NCBI GenBank assembly: GCA_021826505.1
Contig: JAKAZV010000006.1
Span: forward strand, 1-57,512
Direction: 5' to 3'
Origin: Acidobacteriota bacterium
Lineage (GTDB): Bacteria; Acidobacteriota; Terriglobia; Terriglobales; SCQP01
DNA: 57,512 nt
The position numbers and the translations under genes were made by a program. Below, piece after piece: positions 33,205 to 41,871 of this stretch. How positions within the stretch are numbered: the first letter of the stretch is position 1; each line of letters begins with the position of its first letter. Under the pieces are notes generated by a model that saw nothing but the letters and a program-made list of their open reading frames with translations, did not search any database and was not told the DNA's origin.

Positions 33205-35121
33205 ATGGGACCGAATCTGCGAAAATTTCACGGCTTGCAGGCCATGGCGCATCAGCCACAAACGGATGCGGCGCGGAAAGTTCTTCTGCCCGGCGGTTTA
33301 CTGCAATTTGTGCCGAGGCTCATGGTTGGAGTTGGGTTGGCGGCCATTTCGCTGCTTTCCCAGCAATCCCGCCAAGGGGTGATGCCGGCGCCGGGCCAGC
33401 TTTCCACGATTCATCTGGTCAGCCCGGTGCCCAATGGCAACTGGACCCTGCCCGCCGGCGATTACGCCAACACGCGCTACAGCCCGCTCAATCAGATCAA
33501 CACCAAAGATGTCAGCCATCTGCGTGTGATTGCCACTTTTTCGGACGGCATACCCCACGGCCAGGAAGGCCAGCCGCTGGTTGTGCATAACACGCTTTAC
33601 ATGGTCACGCCCTTTCCCAACAACCTCATCGCGCTTGATTTAACCAAGCCGGGCTTTCCCCTCAAATGGATTTATCAACCCCATCCCAACCGCCAGGCCG
33701 TTGCCCGGGCCTGCTGCGATACCGTCAACCGTGGGGCCAGCTACTCCCATGGCCTGGTGGTTTATTGCACTCTCGACGACCACGTGGTGGCCGTGAACGC
33801 CAATACCGGCAAGCTGGCCTGGTCCACGCGGGTGGGCAATATCTACCGCGGTGAAACGATCACCATGGCGCCTCTCGTCGTGCATGGAATTGTGATCGCC
33901 GGCGACAGCGGCGGCGAATTCGGCGTTCATGGCAAGATTACGGCCCTGGCCCTGAAAACCGGGAAAGTGCTGTGGCGAGCCTTCAGCACAGGCTCCGACA
34001 AGCAGGTGCGCATCGGCCAGAATTTTCATGCCTATTACGCCAAAGACCAGGGCAAAAATCTGGGAAAAACCAGCTGGCCGGCCGACGCCTGGAAAATTGG
34101 CGGCGGCACCGTCTGGGGCTGGATCTCCTACGATCCCGAACTCAACCTGATTTTTTACGGCACCGGCAATCCCTCGCCCTGGGATCAGCAGATGCGTCCC
34201 GGCAGCAATCACTGGACCTGCTCGATCTTCGCCCGCAATCCAGAAACGGGATATGCGAAATGGGCCTATCAGATGGTTCCCCACGATGCCTGGGATTACG
34301 ACGAAATCATGGAAAACATCGCCATTGATATGCGCTGGCATGGCCGCATGCGCAAGCTGCTGCTGCATCCGGCGCGCAACGGCTTCATGTTCGTGATGGA
34401 CCGCCGCAACGGCCAAGTCTTATCCGCGCAAAAATTCGTCTCCAGCGTCAACTGGGCGAGCGCCTACAATCTGAAAACCGGCCGGCCTGTGGTCAATACG
34501 CTGAAAGTGGCGCCACAGGGAAAATTTGCTCAAGGCATCTGCCCCTCTTCCACCGGCGGCAAAGAATTCGTGCCCTCGGCCTTTTCCCCGGTGACCGGGT
34601 ATCTTTACATTCCCGCCCACAACACCTGCATGAATCGCAAGGAATCGGAAGCCAGCTACATCGCCGGCACGCCGTACCTGGGCTCCAGCACGGCCATGTA
34701 TCCCGGCCCCGGCGGCTATCAGGGCGAGTTGATCGCCTGGGATGTGCGCCATGCCCGGCCCGTCTGGTCCATCAAAGATAAGCTGCTTCCGGTGTACAGC
34801 GGGGTCCTGGCCACCGGCGGGAATCTGGTTTTTTACGGCACGCTCGAAGGCTGGTTCCGCGCCGTGAATGCGCGCACCGGCCAGGTGCTATGGCAGTTCA
34901 AAACCGGCTCGGGAATTATCGGCGATCCCATCACGTTTCTTGGCCCCCATGGCAAGCAATATGTCGCCATTTATTCCGGCATCGGCGGCTGGATGGGGGC
35001 CGTCGCCCAGCCGTCATTTTCCACCGATGATCCCTATGCGGGACTGGGCGCCGCGGGCGCCATGACGGCCATTAAAAAAATCAGTGAACCCGGCGATACC
35101 TTGTACATTTTTGCCCTTTGA
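33205..35121 (+). CDS. PQQ-dependent alcohol dehydrogenase, lanthanide-type signature
   Basis: A 638-residue eight-bladed propeller enzyme related to methanol dehydrogenase. Visible landmarks: the adjacent cysteine pair in RACCDTVNRG (codons 33712-33717), the metal Glu in DSGGEFGVHG (33916), the Asn in GTGNP (34168) and PHDAWDYDE with the catalytic Asp (34294) and a second Asp two residues on (34300). Calcium MxaF enzymes have Ala at this last position, while lanthanide XoxF and ExaF enzymes have Asp, so a lanthanide is expected. The tryptophan-docking repeats and C-terminal GGWMGAV match the family. It oxidises an alcohol (methanol, ethanol or larger) in the periplasm and reduces a cytochrome c. 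No PQQ synthesis gene is nearby. The start is uncertain: GTG 33193 and 33199 are alternatives. Confidence 0.9.
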   Translation: MGPNLRKFHGLQAMAHQPQTDAARKVLLPGGLLQFVPRLMVGVGLAAISLLSQQSRQGVMPAPGQLSTIHLVSPVPNGNWTLPAGDYANTRYSPLNQINTKDVSHLRVIATFSDGIPHGQEGQPLVVHNTLYMVTPFPNNLIALDLTKPGFPLKWIYQPHPNRQAVARACCDTVNRGASYSHGLVVYCTLDDHVVAVNANTGKLAWSTRVGNIYRGETITMAPLVVHGIVIAGDSGGEFGVHGKITALALKTGKVLWRAFSTGSDKQVRIGQNFHAYYAKDQGKNLGKTSWPADAWKIGGGTVWGWISYDPELNLIFYGTGNPSPWDQQMRPGSNHWTCSIFARNPETGYAKWAYQMVPHDAWDYDEIMENIAIDMRWHGRMRKLLLHPARNGFMFVMDRRNGQVLSAQKFVSSVNWASAYNLKTGRPVVNTLKVAPQGKFAQGICPSSTGGKEFVPSAFSPVTGYLYIPAHNTCMNRKESEASYIAGTPYLGSSTAMYPGPGGYQGELIAWDVRHARPVWSIKDKLLPVYSGVLATGGNLVFYGTLEGWFRAVNARTGQVLWQFKTGSGIIGDPITFLGPHGKQYVAIYSGIGGWMGAVAQPSFSTDDPYAGLGAAGAMTAIKKISEPGDTLYIFAL

Positions 35122-35130
35122 GGTCCAGCC

Positions 35131-35673
35131 ATGGCAGCCAATCAATCGAACCACGCGTCAGGAACCGGCCAGGCAATGAGAAAAAGCCGGCGCGCGGCTG
35201 GGATGATCGGAGCCGCCGCGCTCTTCCTGCTGGCAGCCGGTTGTCACAAAAAGCATGTGCATGCGGCATCCATGGGAGCGCCGCCGGTTTCCACCATCCC
35301 GGTCGGTCCGGTGCCTGGTTCGCCGCACAATTCCTGGCCCATGCCCGCCAACCCGTATCAAGGCAATGCCATGGCTTTGATGCAGGGGCGGCAATTATTT
35401 GTCCAGTTCAACTGTTCCGGCTGCCATGGCGGCCATGGCGGCGGCGGCATGGGGCCCAGCCTGCGCCGCAGATATTTCCGGTATGGACACTCCAGCGCCC
35501 ATATCTATTCCTCGATCTCCGAAGGCCGCGGCCTGGGCATGCCTGCGTGGGGCACGAAAGTACCCCAGAACGACATCTGGAAATTAGTTCTTTATATCAA
35601 ATCGTTACGCACACCCCAGGAACCCGATCCGCCGCGTATGCCCAAACAGCCCCTGATAGCGCCAGCGAAATGA
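35131..35673 (+). CDS. mono-haem cytochrome c lipoprotein
   Basis: The 180-residue protein (ATG 35131, with GAGG 8 bp upstream; ATG 35176 is an alternative) has a lipobox LLAAGC and a short His-rich spacer. The haem motif is FNCSGCHGG near residue 92, with GGGMGPSLRRRYFRYGH after it and GRGLGMPAWG giving the probable Met ligand. It is of the class-I cytochrome c type used as electron donor of PQQ dehydrogenases. It lies between the dehydrogenase and subunit II, 9 bp from the former. Confidence 0.85.
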   Translation: MAANQSNHASGTGQAMRKSRRAAGMIGAAALFLLAAGCHKKHVHAASMGAPPVSTIPVGPVPGSPHNSWPMPANPYQGNAMALMQGRQLFVQFNCSGCHGGHGGGGMGPSLRRRYFRYGHSSAHIYSSISEGRGLGMPAWGTKVPQNDIWKLVLYIKSLRTPQEPDPPRMPKQPLIAPAK

Positions 35674-35680
35674 GAGGTCT

Positions 35681-36700
35681 ATGAAATTTCGGGATTTCAT
35701 TGCCGCAATGGGCATCGGGCTGGCCTCGTTGCTGGCTGGCTGCGGCAATCCCCAATCCATGTTTCATACCGCTGGGCCGGCCGCGCAGCGGCTGGCGCAT
35801 TTAAGCGCCTTTATCTTCATCCTCTTCGGCGTGGTTGCCGTGATCACCATCGGCATTCTATTGGCAGCCGGTCTGAGCCATCGCGGCACTCTCGACTGGC
35901 ACGCCCCCTGGAATGCCAGCGGCGGCCACAAGTTCGTGCTTTATGGCGGACTGGTCATCCCCGGCATTATTCTTTTTGTGGTTTTTGTGCTTTCGCTGCA
36001 GCGCATGACGCTGTTTCCCCTGCATCGCAAACAACCGATGAGCCCCAATATTCTGGTCATCGGCCATCAATGGTGGTGGGAAGTGCGCTATTTGCGTGGA
36101 CCGGCCGACCAGCGGTTCACCACCGCCAATGAGATCCATATTCCCGTTGGGCGGCCGGTGGAAATTGCGCTGCAAAGCGCCGATGTCATTCATTCGTTCT
36201 GGGTGCCGGCGCTGCACGGCAAGGTCGAGATGATTCCCGGACTGACCAATTATTTACGGGTTGAAGCCAGCCGCGCCGGCAACTTCAAGGGCCAATGCGC
36301 CGAATACTGCGGCGCCCAGCACGCGCATATGCGGCTGCTGGTGGTGGCCCAGCCGCCAGCCGCATATCAGGCCTGGCGCAATCTGCAGTTGCAGCCGGCG
36401 CAAACTCCGGCCAGCCCGCAAGCCATGCAAGGCAGAGAGATTTTTCTGCGTGCCGCCTGCCCGCTCTGTCATACCATTCGAGGTCTCGGCGCGGCGGAGG
36501 GCAAAGCCGGTCCCGATCTGACTCACCTCGCGGGCCGGCAATATATCGGCGCCAATAGCTTTCCCAATGACAAGGCCGATCTGGCCGGCTGGGTCACGCA
36601 TGCGCAGTCGCTCAAGCCGGGCTGCAAAATGCCCAATCTCGACGACTTTACCGGACCCCAGTTGCGCGCCCTGGTGGCTTTTCTGGATGGTCTGAAATAA
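35681..36700 (+). CDS. ctaC: cytochrome c oxidase subunit II fused to cytochrome c (caa3)
   Basis: The 339-residue lipoprotein (LLAGC) has two membrane helices near 45-68 and 87-107, then the cupredoxin CuA domain: HSFWVP (His ligand) near 168 and CAEYCGAQHAHM near 206, with all six CuA ligands present. A C-terminal cytochrome c domain follows, with the haem motif CPLCH near 264 and the distal Met in CKMPNLDDF near 317. This is a caa3-type subunit II, which takes electrons directly through its own haem. It ends the operon and is followed by a hairpin. Confidence 0.93.
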   Translation: MKFRDFIAAMGIGLASLLAGCGNPQSMFHTAGPAAQRLAHLSAFIFILFGVVAVITIGILLAAGLSHRGTLDWHAPWNASGGHKFVLYGGLVIPGIILFVVFVLSLQRMTLFPLHRKQPMSPNILVIGHQWWWEVRYLRGPADQRFTTANEIHIPVGRPVEIALQSADVIHSFWVPALHGKVEMIPGLTNYLRVEASRAGNFKGQCAEYCGAQHAHMRLLVVAQPPAAYQAWRNLQLQPAQTPASPQAMQGREIFLRAACPLCHTIRGLGAAEGKAGPDLTHLAGRQYIGANSFPNDKADLAGWVTHAQSLKPGCKMPNLDDFTGPQLRALVAFLDGLK

Positions 36701-36703
36701 AGC

Positions 36704-36740
36704 AGACGGGCGAAGGCAAAAAATTTGGCTTCGCCCGTCT
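36704..36740. terminator. 12-bp stem-loop between convergent genes
   Basis: AGACGGGCGAAG pairs exactly with CTTCGCCCGTCT around a 13-nt A/T-rich loop. There is no T-run, so Rho-independent termination is uncertain. It could protect the 3' end of the oxidase operon or the minus-strand gene. Confidence 0.55.
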
Positions 36741-36746
36741 ATAGAC

Positions 36747-38954
36747 TCACGGCCGCCGGCCGCCGCCTCGCGGCGCAGAATAATGCGGCGCCGGCGGAGG
36801 AGAATAATGCGGCGCGGGAGCAGAGTAATGCGGGGCTGAATAATGTGGCGCGGAGTAATGCGGCATCGGCGGCGCAGAATAATGCGGCGCAGAATACCGC
36901 GGAGCGGAATAATGAGGCGACCGCGCCATGGGCGGTGGTGAGTAGCGCGGGGCGGAATATCGCGGAGCAGAATACCGCGGCGAGCCGCCCATATTGCGCG
37001 GTCCGGCATAAGCGGGAGTCCTGGCGCCGTATCCGCCGCGGCCTGATGACGTTCGGCCATAGCCGCCCTGGTTCGTCCGGGGCCGTCCGGCCGGCATCGT
37101 CGGATGGTTCATATATCCGTGCGGCGCTCGCACGCCCGAACGGGCGGGAAATTGCCCGCGTGAAAAACCCCGGCCTGCCGGCATTTGCCGGATCGGAGTC
37201 CGTCCGCCGGGGAAATTGCGCTCATAGCCGCGTCCGGCCGCGGGGCGGCGCAGGGTGGGCCCGCTCGCCCCGCGGCCATTGAAGGTGCGCCAGCCGTTGA
37301 CCTGGCCGCGCGCGCCGGTTTGCAGCCGCGAGCGTTGAATGCGGAAGGACGGAATAGCATGCGGGCCCGCATTGCGAACCACCGCATGCGGAGCCAACCC
37401 GCGCGCCGATCCGGTCTGGGGCCGCACGATGGAGTTCCAGCCCGTATGCACGCGCGCCAATTGAAACGTGCGATGCAGTTGCGCCACCGTGATAGGCCGC
37501 ACCGGCCGGATCGGCCGATGTGAAAACACCCGTTCACGCTGCAAGGCCAGCGGCGGCCGCGCGGCATTTCCGATCCCACGGCGCACGCCCGGCAACAGCC
37601 GGAAGCTGCCCGCACGCGGCGCCACCGGAATGGTGCCCCGCACCAGCGATACATTTCGCAGTTGCGGCCGCGTGAGCCGCCGGCCCAGTTGATCCACCCG
37701 GCCGTTGACAAAGCCCCGCCGGTTTACCGCAATGACTCCGCCAGGCGCGCGGTAGTTTTTCAGACGCCGGAGCTGATTGCCCGCCGTGAGCGGCGGCCGG
37801 AAAATGCGATGTCTCAGCCCATCACGCAGCGCGAAACCCCGGCCATAGTGGGGGATATAGTGTTCCTGGCTGAAACCGTAATAGGATTCACCCGGACCCA
37901 GCGGAACCCAGCCAATGCAGTCGTCATCCCCAAAGCCGAACTCATCGCCCCAGCCGGGGCCGGCGTAGAAGAAATCCACATAGGCAGGCGCCCACCAGGC
38001 CGGCTGATACACCGGTCCGGGCCACCACATCCAGTCGTTAAAACTGACGTCAAAAAACCAGCGGCCATAGTGATACGGCGCCCAACCCCAGGGTTCATAG
38101 GAAACCCAGGTCCAGCCGTAGTAAGGTTCCCAGACCCAGCGGCCGTTATAGTAAGGCGACCAGCCGGGGGCTTCATCCATCGGCTGCCAGACCTGTCCAT
38201 ATCCCGGGACATACAGCCAGTGGCCGTACCGGTTCAGGCTGCCGCCGCCGTAGATATTGGAATTCATGTAGGCATAATCAGAAGCATTGGCCAGTTGACG
38301 GTCGCGATGGTGCACCCAGCGATCCCAGGCGTCGGTCGCGGGCGCGCGAATCACGCGATAACGGGGGTGCGTGGAGCCAGCGATCTGAATCTGATGTCCG
38401 CTCGAGACCGTAACCTGGCCCTGAGGCGTCCAGACGAGGGTGCGGCCCTGCCAGACGGTCACGCTGGTATGGGTGGCATCCACCACATCTACCCGGGTCA
38501 CGTTATGCCCCAACGGCCGCAGGCTCATATTGGGGGTGTCAATTTCAGTGTTGATTTTCGATTCAGAGAACTGATTGAAGCTGAGCGTGCCGCGCCGGAG
38601 CTGGAGTTGAAGCTGCTGACCGCGGAAATCAGCCAGCGTGAGTTCACTTCCGCCCGCCAGTTGCAGGGCATTGTAGCGGGAGAACTGAACCTCCGCCCGG
38701 CCCGAGCTGGGAATATAAATTTCGTCACCGCTCACCAGCGGTGTATTCAGCACCGCCGAGTGCCATTGATTGCTGCCCGTCTGCAGCAGGCTTACCTTGC
38801 CTTGCAGCAGGCTTACCCGGGCCACACCGGGTGCGGATCGCGCCCAGGCGGGCGCAATCAGCGCCAGCCCCACGCCCAAGGTCAGCCAGGCTTTCCACTG
38901 GAAAGCGTTATTCAACTTTCGACTCGCCCATCGCATTGCGTTTCCCGGTTGCAT
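36747..38954 (-). CDS. FecR/DUF6600-type exported protein with YSAP tandem repeats
   Basis: A 735-residue exported protein. A FecR-like beta domain (about 45-215, VARVSLLQGKVSLLQ, then SGRAEVQFSRYNAL, LQLRRGTLSF and VWTPQGQVTV) is followed by a Trp/Tyr-rich central region (about 220-400, with repeats of WxPYYxGRWxW and a FFDV-like end) and a Gly/Arg/Pro-rich tail. The last 70 residues are PHYSAP or RYSAP tandem repeats. Such proteins occur in acidobacteria and likely sit in the outer envelope. The start is the ATG at 38954, 6 bp after GGAGG. Length and the Pro/Tyr tail suggest a structural or surface role rather than an enzyme. Confidence 0.72.
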   Translation of the reverse strand: MQPGNAMRWASRKLNNAFQWKAWLTLGVGLALIAPAWARSAPGVARVSLLQGKVSLLQTGSNQWHSAVLNTPLVSGDEIYIPSSGRAEVQFSRYNALQLAGGSELTLADFRGQQLQLQLRRGTLSFNQFSESKINTEIDTPNMSLRPLGHNVTRVDVVDATHTSVTVWQGRTLVWTPQGQVTVSSGHQIQIAGSTHPRYRVIRAPATDAWDRWVHHRDRQLANASDYAYMNSNIYGGGSLNRYGHWLYVPGYGQVWQPMDEAPGWSPYYNGRWVWEPYYGWTWVSYEPWGWAPYHYGRWFFDVSFNDWMWWPGPVYQPAWWAPAYVDFFYAGPGWGDEFGFGDDDCIGWVPLGPGESYYGFSQEHYIPHYGRGFALRDGLRHRIFRPPLTAGNQLRRLKNYRAPGGVIAVNRRGFVNGRVDQLGRRLTRPQLRNVSLVRGTIPVAPRAGSFRLLPGVRRGIGNAARPPLALQRERVFSHRPIRPVRPITVAQLHRTFQLARVHTGWNSIVRPQTGSARGLAPHAVVRNAGPHAIPSFRIQRSRLQTGARGQVNGWRTFNGRGASGPTLRRPAAGRGYERNFPGGRTPIRQMPAGRGFSRGQFPARSGVRAPHGYMNHPTMPAGRPRTNQGGYGRTSSGRGGYGARTPAYAGPRNMGGSPRYSAPRYSAPRYSPPPMARSPHYSAPRYSAPHYSAPPMPHYSAPHYSAPHYSAPAPHYSPPPAPHYSAPRGGGRRP
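36763..36990 (-). repeat. imperfect 15-18 bp tandem repeats coding for YSAP units
   Basis: On the plus strand the unit GCGGCGCAGAATAAT recurs with variants; on the coding (minus) strand it gives repeats such as ATTATTCTGCGCCGC, encoding HYSAPRYSAP. Copy number may vary between strains, as in other short tandem repeats in surface proteins. Confidence 0.75.
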
Positions 38955-39275
38955 ATCAGCCTCCATGCACGGTCGCGATTCAATTTTTCCTGAATTTGTC
39001 ATGGAAGGAACGCTCACATTCAGGAGATTTTCCAAATCCTTTGTTCGATGCAATTTTTTTCGCTAAACCCAGTGTTCACCATGATTTATGAAATTTTGCT
39101 GAAGACGGCCAGCCGATCCGGCTCAGCTGTTGCCAGGACATTTCTCAGGTAAATACTTGCAAAATGCAGCCTGGACTTGTGAGCCGGGCAGCTTGCCCGT
39201 ACAATGACATCATTATGTTCCTGCCGCGATGTTTGCGGCCGTGCATGCATTTTATTGTTTTCTGAGGTGAACCCC
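38955..39275. other. intergenic region between divergent genes
   Basis: This 321-bp gap separates the FecR-type and bactofilin genes. The promoter at 39177-39205 serves bactofilin. The left half is A/T-rich but shows no clear promoter for the minus-strand gene and no small open frame or structured RNA. Confidence 0.5.
39177..39205 (+). promoter_or_regulatory. sigma-70-type promoter for bactofilin
   Basis: TTGTGA and TACAAT are separated by exactly 17 bp. The -35 has four of six and the -10 five of six consensus matches. The predicted start near 39212 gives a leader of about 64 nt. Confidence 0.6.
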
Positions 39276-39749
39276 GTGTCCATGTGGAAAAGCCCGGCGG
39301 AGAAAGAAACACCCGCCATCGCACCAAAACCTATGCCGCCCACGCCGATTGCCAATCCGCCGGCTCCGCAGCCAGTCAGCTCTGCTCCCCGCGCCAACGA
39401 GCGCCCGACCCATATCGGTAAATCCATACAGGTCAAAGGCACCATTCACGGCTCCGAGGACCTGTTTGTGGATGGCAAAGTGGAAGGCGGAATCGAGCTT
39501 TCGAAGAGCACCCTTACCATTGGCCTGAATGGCAATGTGCAGGCCGACGTCAGCGCCCGCGAAGTCATTATTCTGGGCAAGCTGAGCGGCAACATTACTG
39601 CCGTGGACCGAGTGGAAATCAAGGCCCAGGGCGCGCTCACCGGCGATGTCACCGCTGCCCGCATCAGCATTGAAGACGGCGCCTTTTTCAAAGGTGGCAT
39701 TGATATACAAAAAGCCGGCGCGGTCAAAAACGCGGCCACAGCCAGCTAA
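39276..39749 (+). CDS. bactofilin (polymer-forming cytoskeletal protein)
   Basis: The 157-residue product has a Pro-rich N-terminus (PMPPTPIANPPAP) and the bactofilin core (about 60-150): THIGKSIQVKGTIHGSEDLF, VDGKVEGGIEL, AREVIILGKLSGNI and ALTGDVTAARISIEDGAFFKG, repeats of a right-handed beta-helix. Bactofilins self-assemble into filaments that position cell-wall or motility machinery. The GTG at 39276 is 8 bp from GAGG; ATG at 39282 is an alternative. A terminator follows at 39779-39812. Confidence 0.9.
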   Translation: MSMWKSPAEKETPAIAPKPMPPTPIANPPAPQPVSSAPRANERPTHIGKSIQVKGTIHGSEDLFVDGKVEGGIELSKSTLTIGLNGNVQADVSAREVIILGKLSGNITAVDRVEIKAQGALTGDVTAARISIEDGAFFKGGIDIQKAGAVKNAATAS

Positions 39750-39778
39750 AGAATTTCCAGTCTGTTTCTCCGATCAGC

Positions 39779-39812
39779 CGGGCCGGCGGGATTTTCGCCG
39801 GCCCGTTTTATT
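39779..39812 (+). terminator. Rho-independent terminator
   Basis: CGGGCCGGCG pairs exactly with CGCCGGCCCG around a 7-nt loop and is followed by TTTTATT. It ends the bactofilin transcript. Confidence 0.88.
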
Positions 39813-39878
39813 AAGGATCACGCGCAGCATCATGGAAACCATGGCATAAAAACGGCCTCGCCGCTATTCTGGATAAGG

Positions 39879-40754
39879 ATGGCCCGCAAGGTAAAAATTG
39901 CTTTGCCGCAGTTGCGCGTCGAAGTCTCGCCCGAGGCCAATCTGCGCCGCACGCTGGCCGCCTTTGACGAAGCCGCGGCTCACGGCGCCCAGATCATCTG
40001 CACGCAGGAACTGTTTCGTTCCTTTTACTTCTGCCAGAGCGAAAATCACGATCATTTCCAGCTTGCTGAAACGATTCCCGGACCGGCCACCGAAGCGCTC
40101 TCCGCCTGGGCAGGGAAAAATGAAATTGTTGTGATCGCTTCGCTATTTGAGCGGCGCGCGCCGGGCGTATTTCACAATACCGCGGTGGTCATTGACGCTG
40201 ACGGCCAACTGGCGGGCCGTTACCGGAAAATGCATATTCCCGATGACCCGCTCTATTACGAAAAGTTTTATTTCACCCCCGGCGATCTGGGTTTCCCGGT
40301 CTTTCAGACCCGTTTGGGCCGCCTCGGAGTGCTGGTCTGTTGGGATCAATGGTTTCCCGAAGCGGCCCGGCTTTCCGCGCTGGCCGGCGCCGAAATTCTG
40401 TTTTACCCCACCGCTATCGGCTGGCACCCGGCGGAAAAGCCGGCCTGGGGCGCCAAACAACTGCAAGCCTGGGAGACGATCCAGCGCGGCCATGCCATTG
40501 CCAATGGTCTGTACGTAGCGGCGGTCAACCGCGTCGGGCACGAAAAGCTCGCCGGCGACGGCATTGAATTCTGGGGTCACAGCTTTGTCGCCGACCCCTA
40601 CGGCGAGCTGATCGCCGAAGCCGGCACGAACGAAGAAATTCTCTACGCCGCGTGCGATCTGGAAGAAGTCGAACGCGCCCGCACGCACTGGCCATTTTTG
40701 CGCGATCGCCGCGTCAGCGCCTACGACGGGCTTTCGCGGCGGGTGCTCGATTGA
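39879..40754 (+). CDS. aguB: N-carbamoylputrescine amidase
   Basis: A 291-residue nitrilase-superfamily enzyme with the Glu-Lys-Cys triad: E44 (CTQELF), K117 (GRYRKMHIPDD) and C154 (VCWDQWFPE). IGWHPAEKPAWG near 178 and GVFHNTAVVIDADG match AguB. It hydrolyses N-carbamoylputrescine to putrescine, the final step of agmatine-based polyamine synthesis. The start is preceded by AAGG. The next gene, aguA, overlaps the stop (TGATG), so both enzymes are made together. Beta-ureidopropionase is the main alternative, but the neighbour favours AguB. Confidence 0.92.
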   Translation: MARKVKIALPQLRVEVSPEANLRRTLAAFDEAAAHGAQIICTQELFRSFYFCQSENHDHFQLAETIPGPATEALSAWAGKNEIVVIASLFERRAPGVFHNTAVVIDADGQLAGRYRKMHIPDDPLYYEKFYFTPGDLGFPVFQTRLGRLGVLVCWDQWFPEAARLSALAGAEILFYPTAIGWHPAEKPAWGAKQLQAWETIQRGHAIANGLYVAAVNRVGHEKLAGDGIEFWGHSFVADPYGELIAEAGTNEEILYAACDLEEVERARTHWPFLRDRRVSAYDGLSRRVLD

Positions 40755-41812
40755 TGGCCGCTGACTTCGATCCGCGCCTCAGCCCCTCCCGCCAGGGCTT
40801 TCGCATGCCCGCCGAATGGGAACCGCACCGGGCGACCTGGCTCTCCTGGCCGCATAAAGAAGCTTCCTGGCCGGGAAATTTTGCGCCGATTCCCGCTGTT
40901 TTTGCGCAAATGGCGCTGCATCTCAGCCGGGGCGAGCAGGTATATATCAATGCCGGCCCGGAAGAACTGCGCCAGTCCGCGGAAGCCGAGTTGCGCCGGG
41001 CCGGCGTGGACCTGAGCCGGGTACGCTTTTTTCCCATACCGACGGACGATGCCTGGGTGCGCGACCATGGGCCTATTTTTCTCACCCGCACCGCGGGAAA
41101 CGGCGAAACCGAATATCTCATTCTGGATTGGGGGTATAACGCCTGGGGCGGCAAATACCCGCCTTTCGATCAGGATGATGTGGTTCCGCGTAAAATCGCG
41201 TCGGCGCTCGGCCTGCCGTGCCGCGAGCTGCCGATGATCCTTGAAGGCGGCTCGATTGAGGTGAATGGCCGCGGCGCCCTGCTCACCACCGAAGCCTGCC
41301 TGCTCAACCCCAATCGCAATCCCGGCATGAAACGCGGAGAGATTGAAACCCAGTTGCGCGCCATGCTCAACGTGAATGCAATCTGGTGGCTGGGTGAAGG
41401 CATTGCCGGAGACGATACCGATGGCCATGTGGACGATCTGGCGCGTTTTACCGCGCCCGATACCATCGTTACTGTCGTGGAAGAAGACCCCGAAGATGAA
41501 AATTATCAACCGCTGCAGGACAATCTGCGCCGGCTGGGCATTTTAGCCACGCAACATGAACTACGGATCGAAACCCTGCCGATGCCGCCGGCGGTGATTT
41601 ACGAGAACCAGCGACTGCCCGCCAGTTACGCCAATTTTTATATTGCCAATTCCGTGGTGCTGGTTCCCACATTCAACTGTCCCGCCGACGCCCTTGCCTT
41701 GGCCACGCTGGCCCGGCTTTTTCCCACCCGCCAGGTGATCGGCGTAGGCTGCCGGGAAATGGTCTGGGGTCTGGGCACCTGCCACTGCGCCACCCAGCAG
41801 CAGCCGTTCTAA
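40754..41812 (+). CDS. aguA: agmatine deiminase
   Basis: The 352-residue protein carries the agmatine deiminase signatures EWEPHRATWLSWPH, DDAWVRDHGPIFL, LEGGSIEVNGRGALLTTE and DDTDGHVDDLARF. The catalytic Cys is in the C-terminal GTCHCATQQQPF, which is usually written GNIHCITQQ; the extra Cys before His is unusual. It converts agmatine to N-carbamoylputrescine and ammonia. The ATG at 40754 overlaps the aguB stop. Arginine decarboxylase (speA) is not in the window, so agmatine must be supplied by a gene elsewhere. Confidence 0.93.
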   Translation: MAADFDPRLSPSRQGFRMPAEWEPHRATWLSWPHKEASWPGNFAPIPAVFAQMALHLSRGEQVYINAGPEELRQSAEAELRRAGVDLSRVRFFPIPTDDAWVRDHGPIFLTRTAGNGETEYLILDWGYNAWGGKYPPFDQDDVVPRKIASALGLPCRELPMILEGGSIEVNGRGALLTTEACLLNPNRNPGMKRGEIETQLRAMLNVNAIWWLGEGIAGDDTDGHVDDLARFTAPDTIVTVVEEDPEDENYQPLQDNLRRLGILATQHELRIETLPMPPAVIYENQRLPASYANFYIANSVVLVPTFNCPADALALATLARLFPTRQVIGVGCREMVWGLGTCHCATQQQPF

Positions 41813-41871
41813 GAACGCCTCCGCACCAAAAAACCGCCTATGAGATGCTTAACCCATCGCCGCAAGCCATC

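Noticed and set aside
36763-36990. Tandem repeats that might be a CRISPR array
   Set aside because: Units of 15-18 bp without spacers are in frame with the YSAP protein tail.
37662-38993. 443-residue ORF on the plus strand
   Set aside because: It is antisense to the FecR-type gene, which has a good ribosome-binding site and domain pattern.
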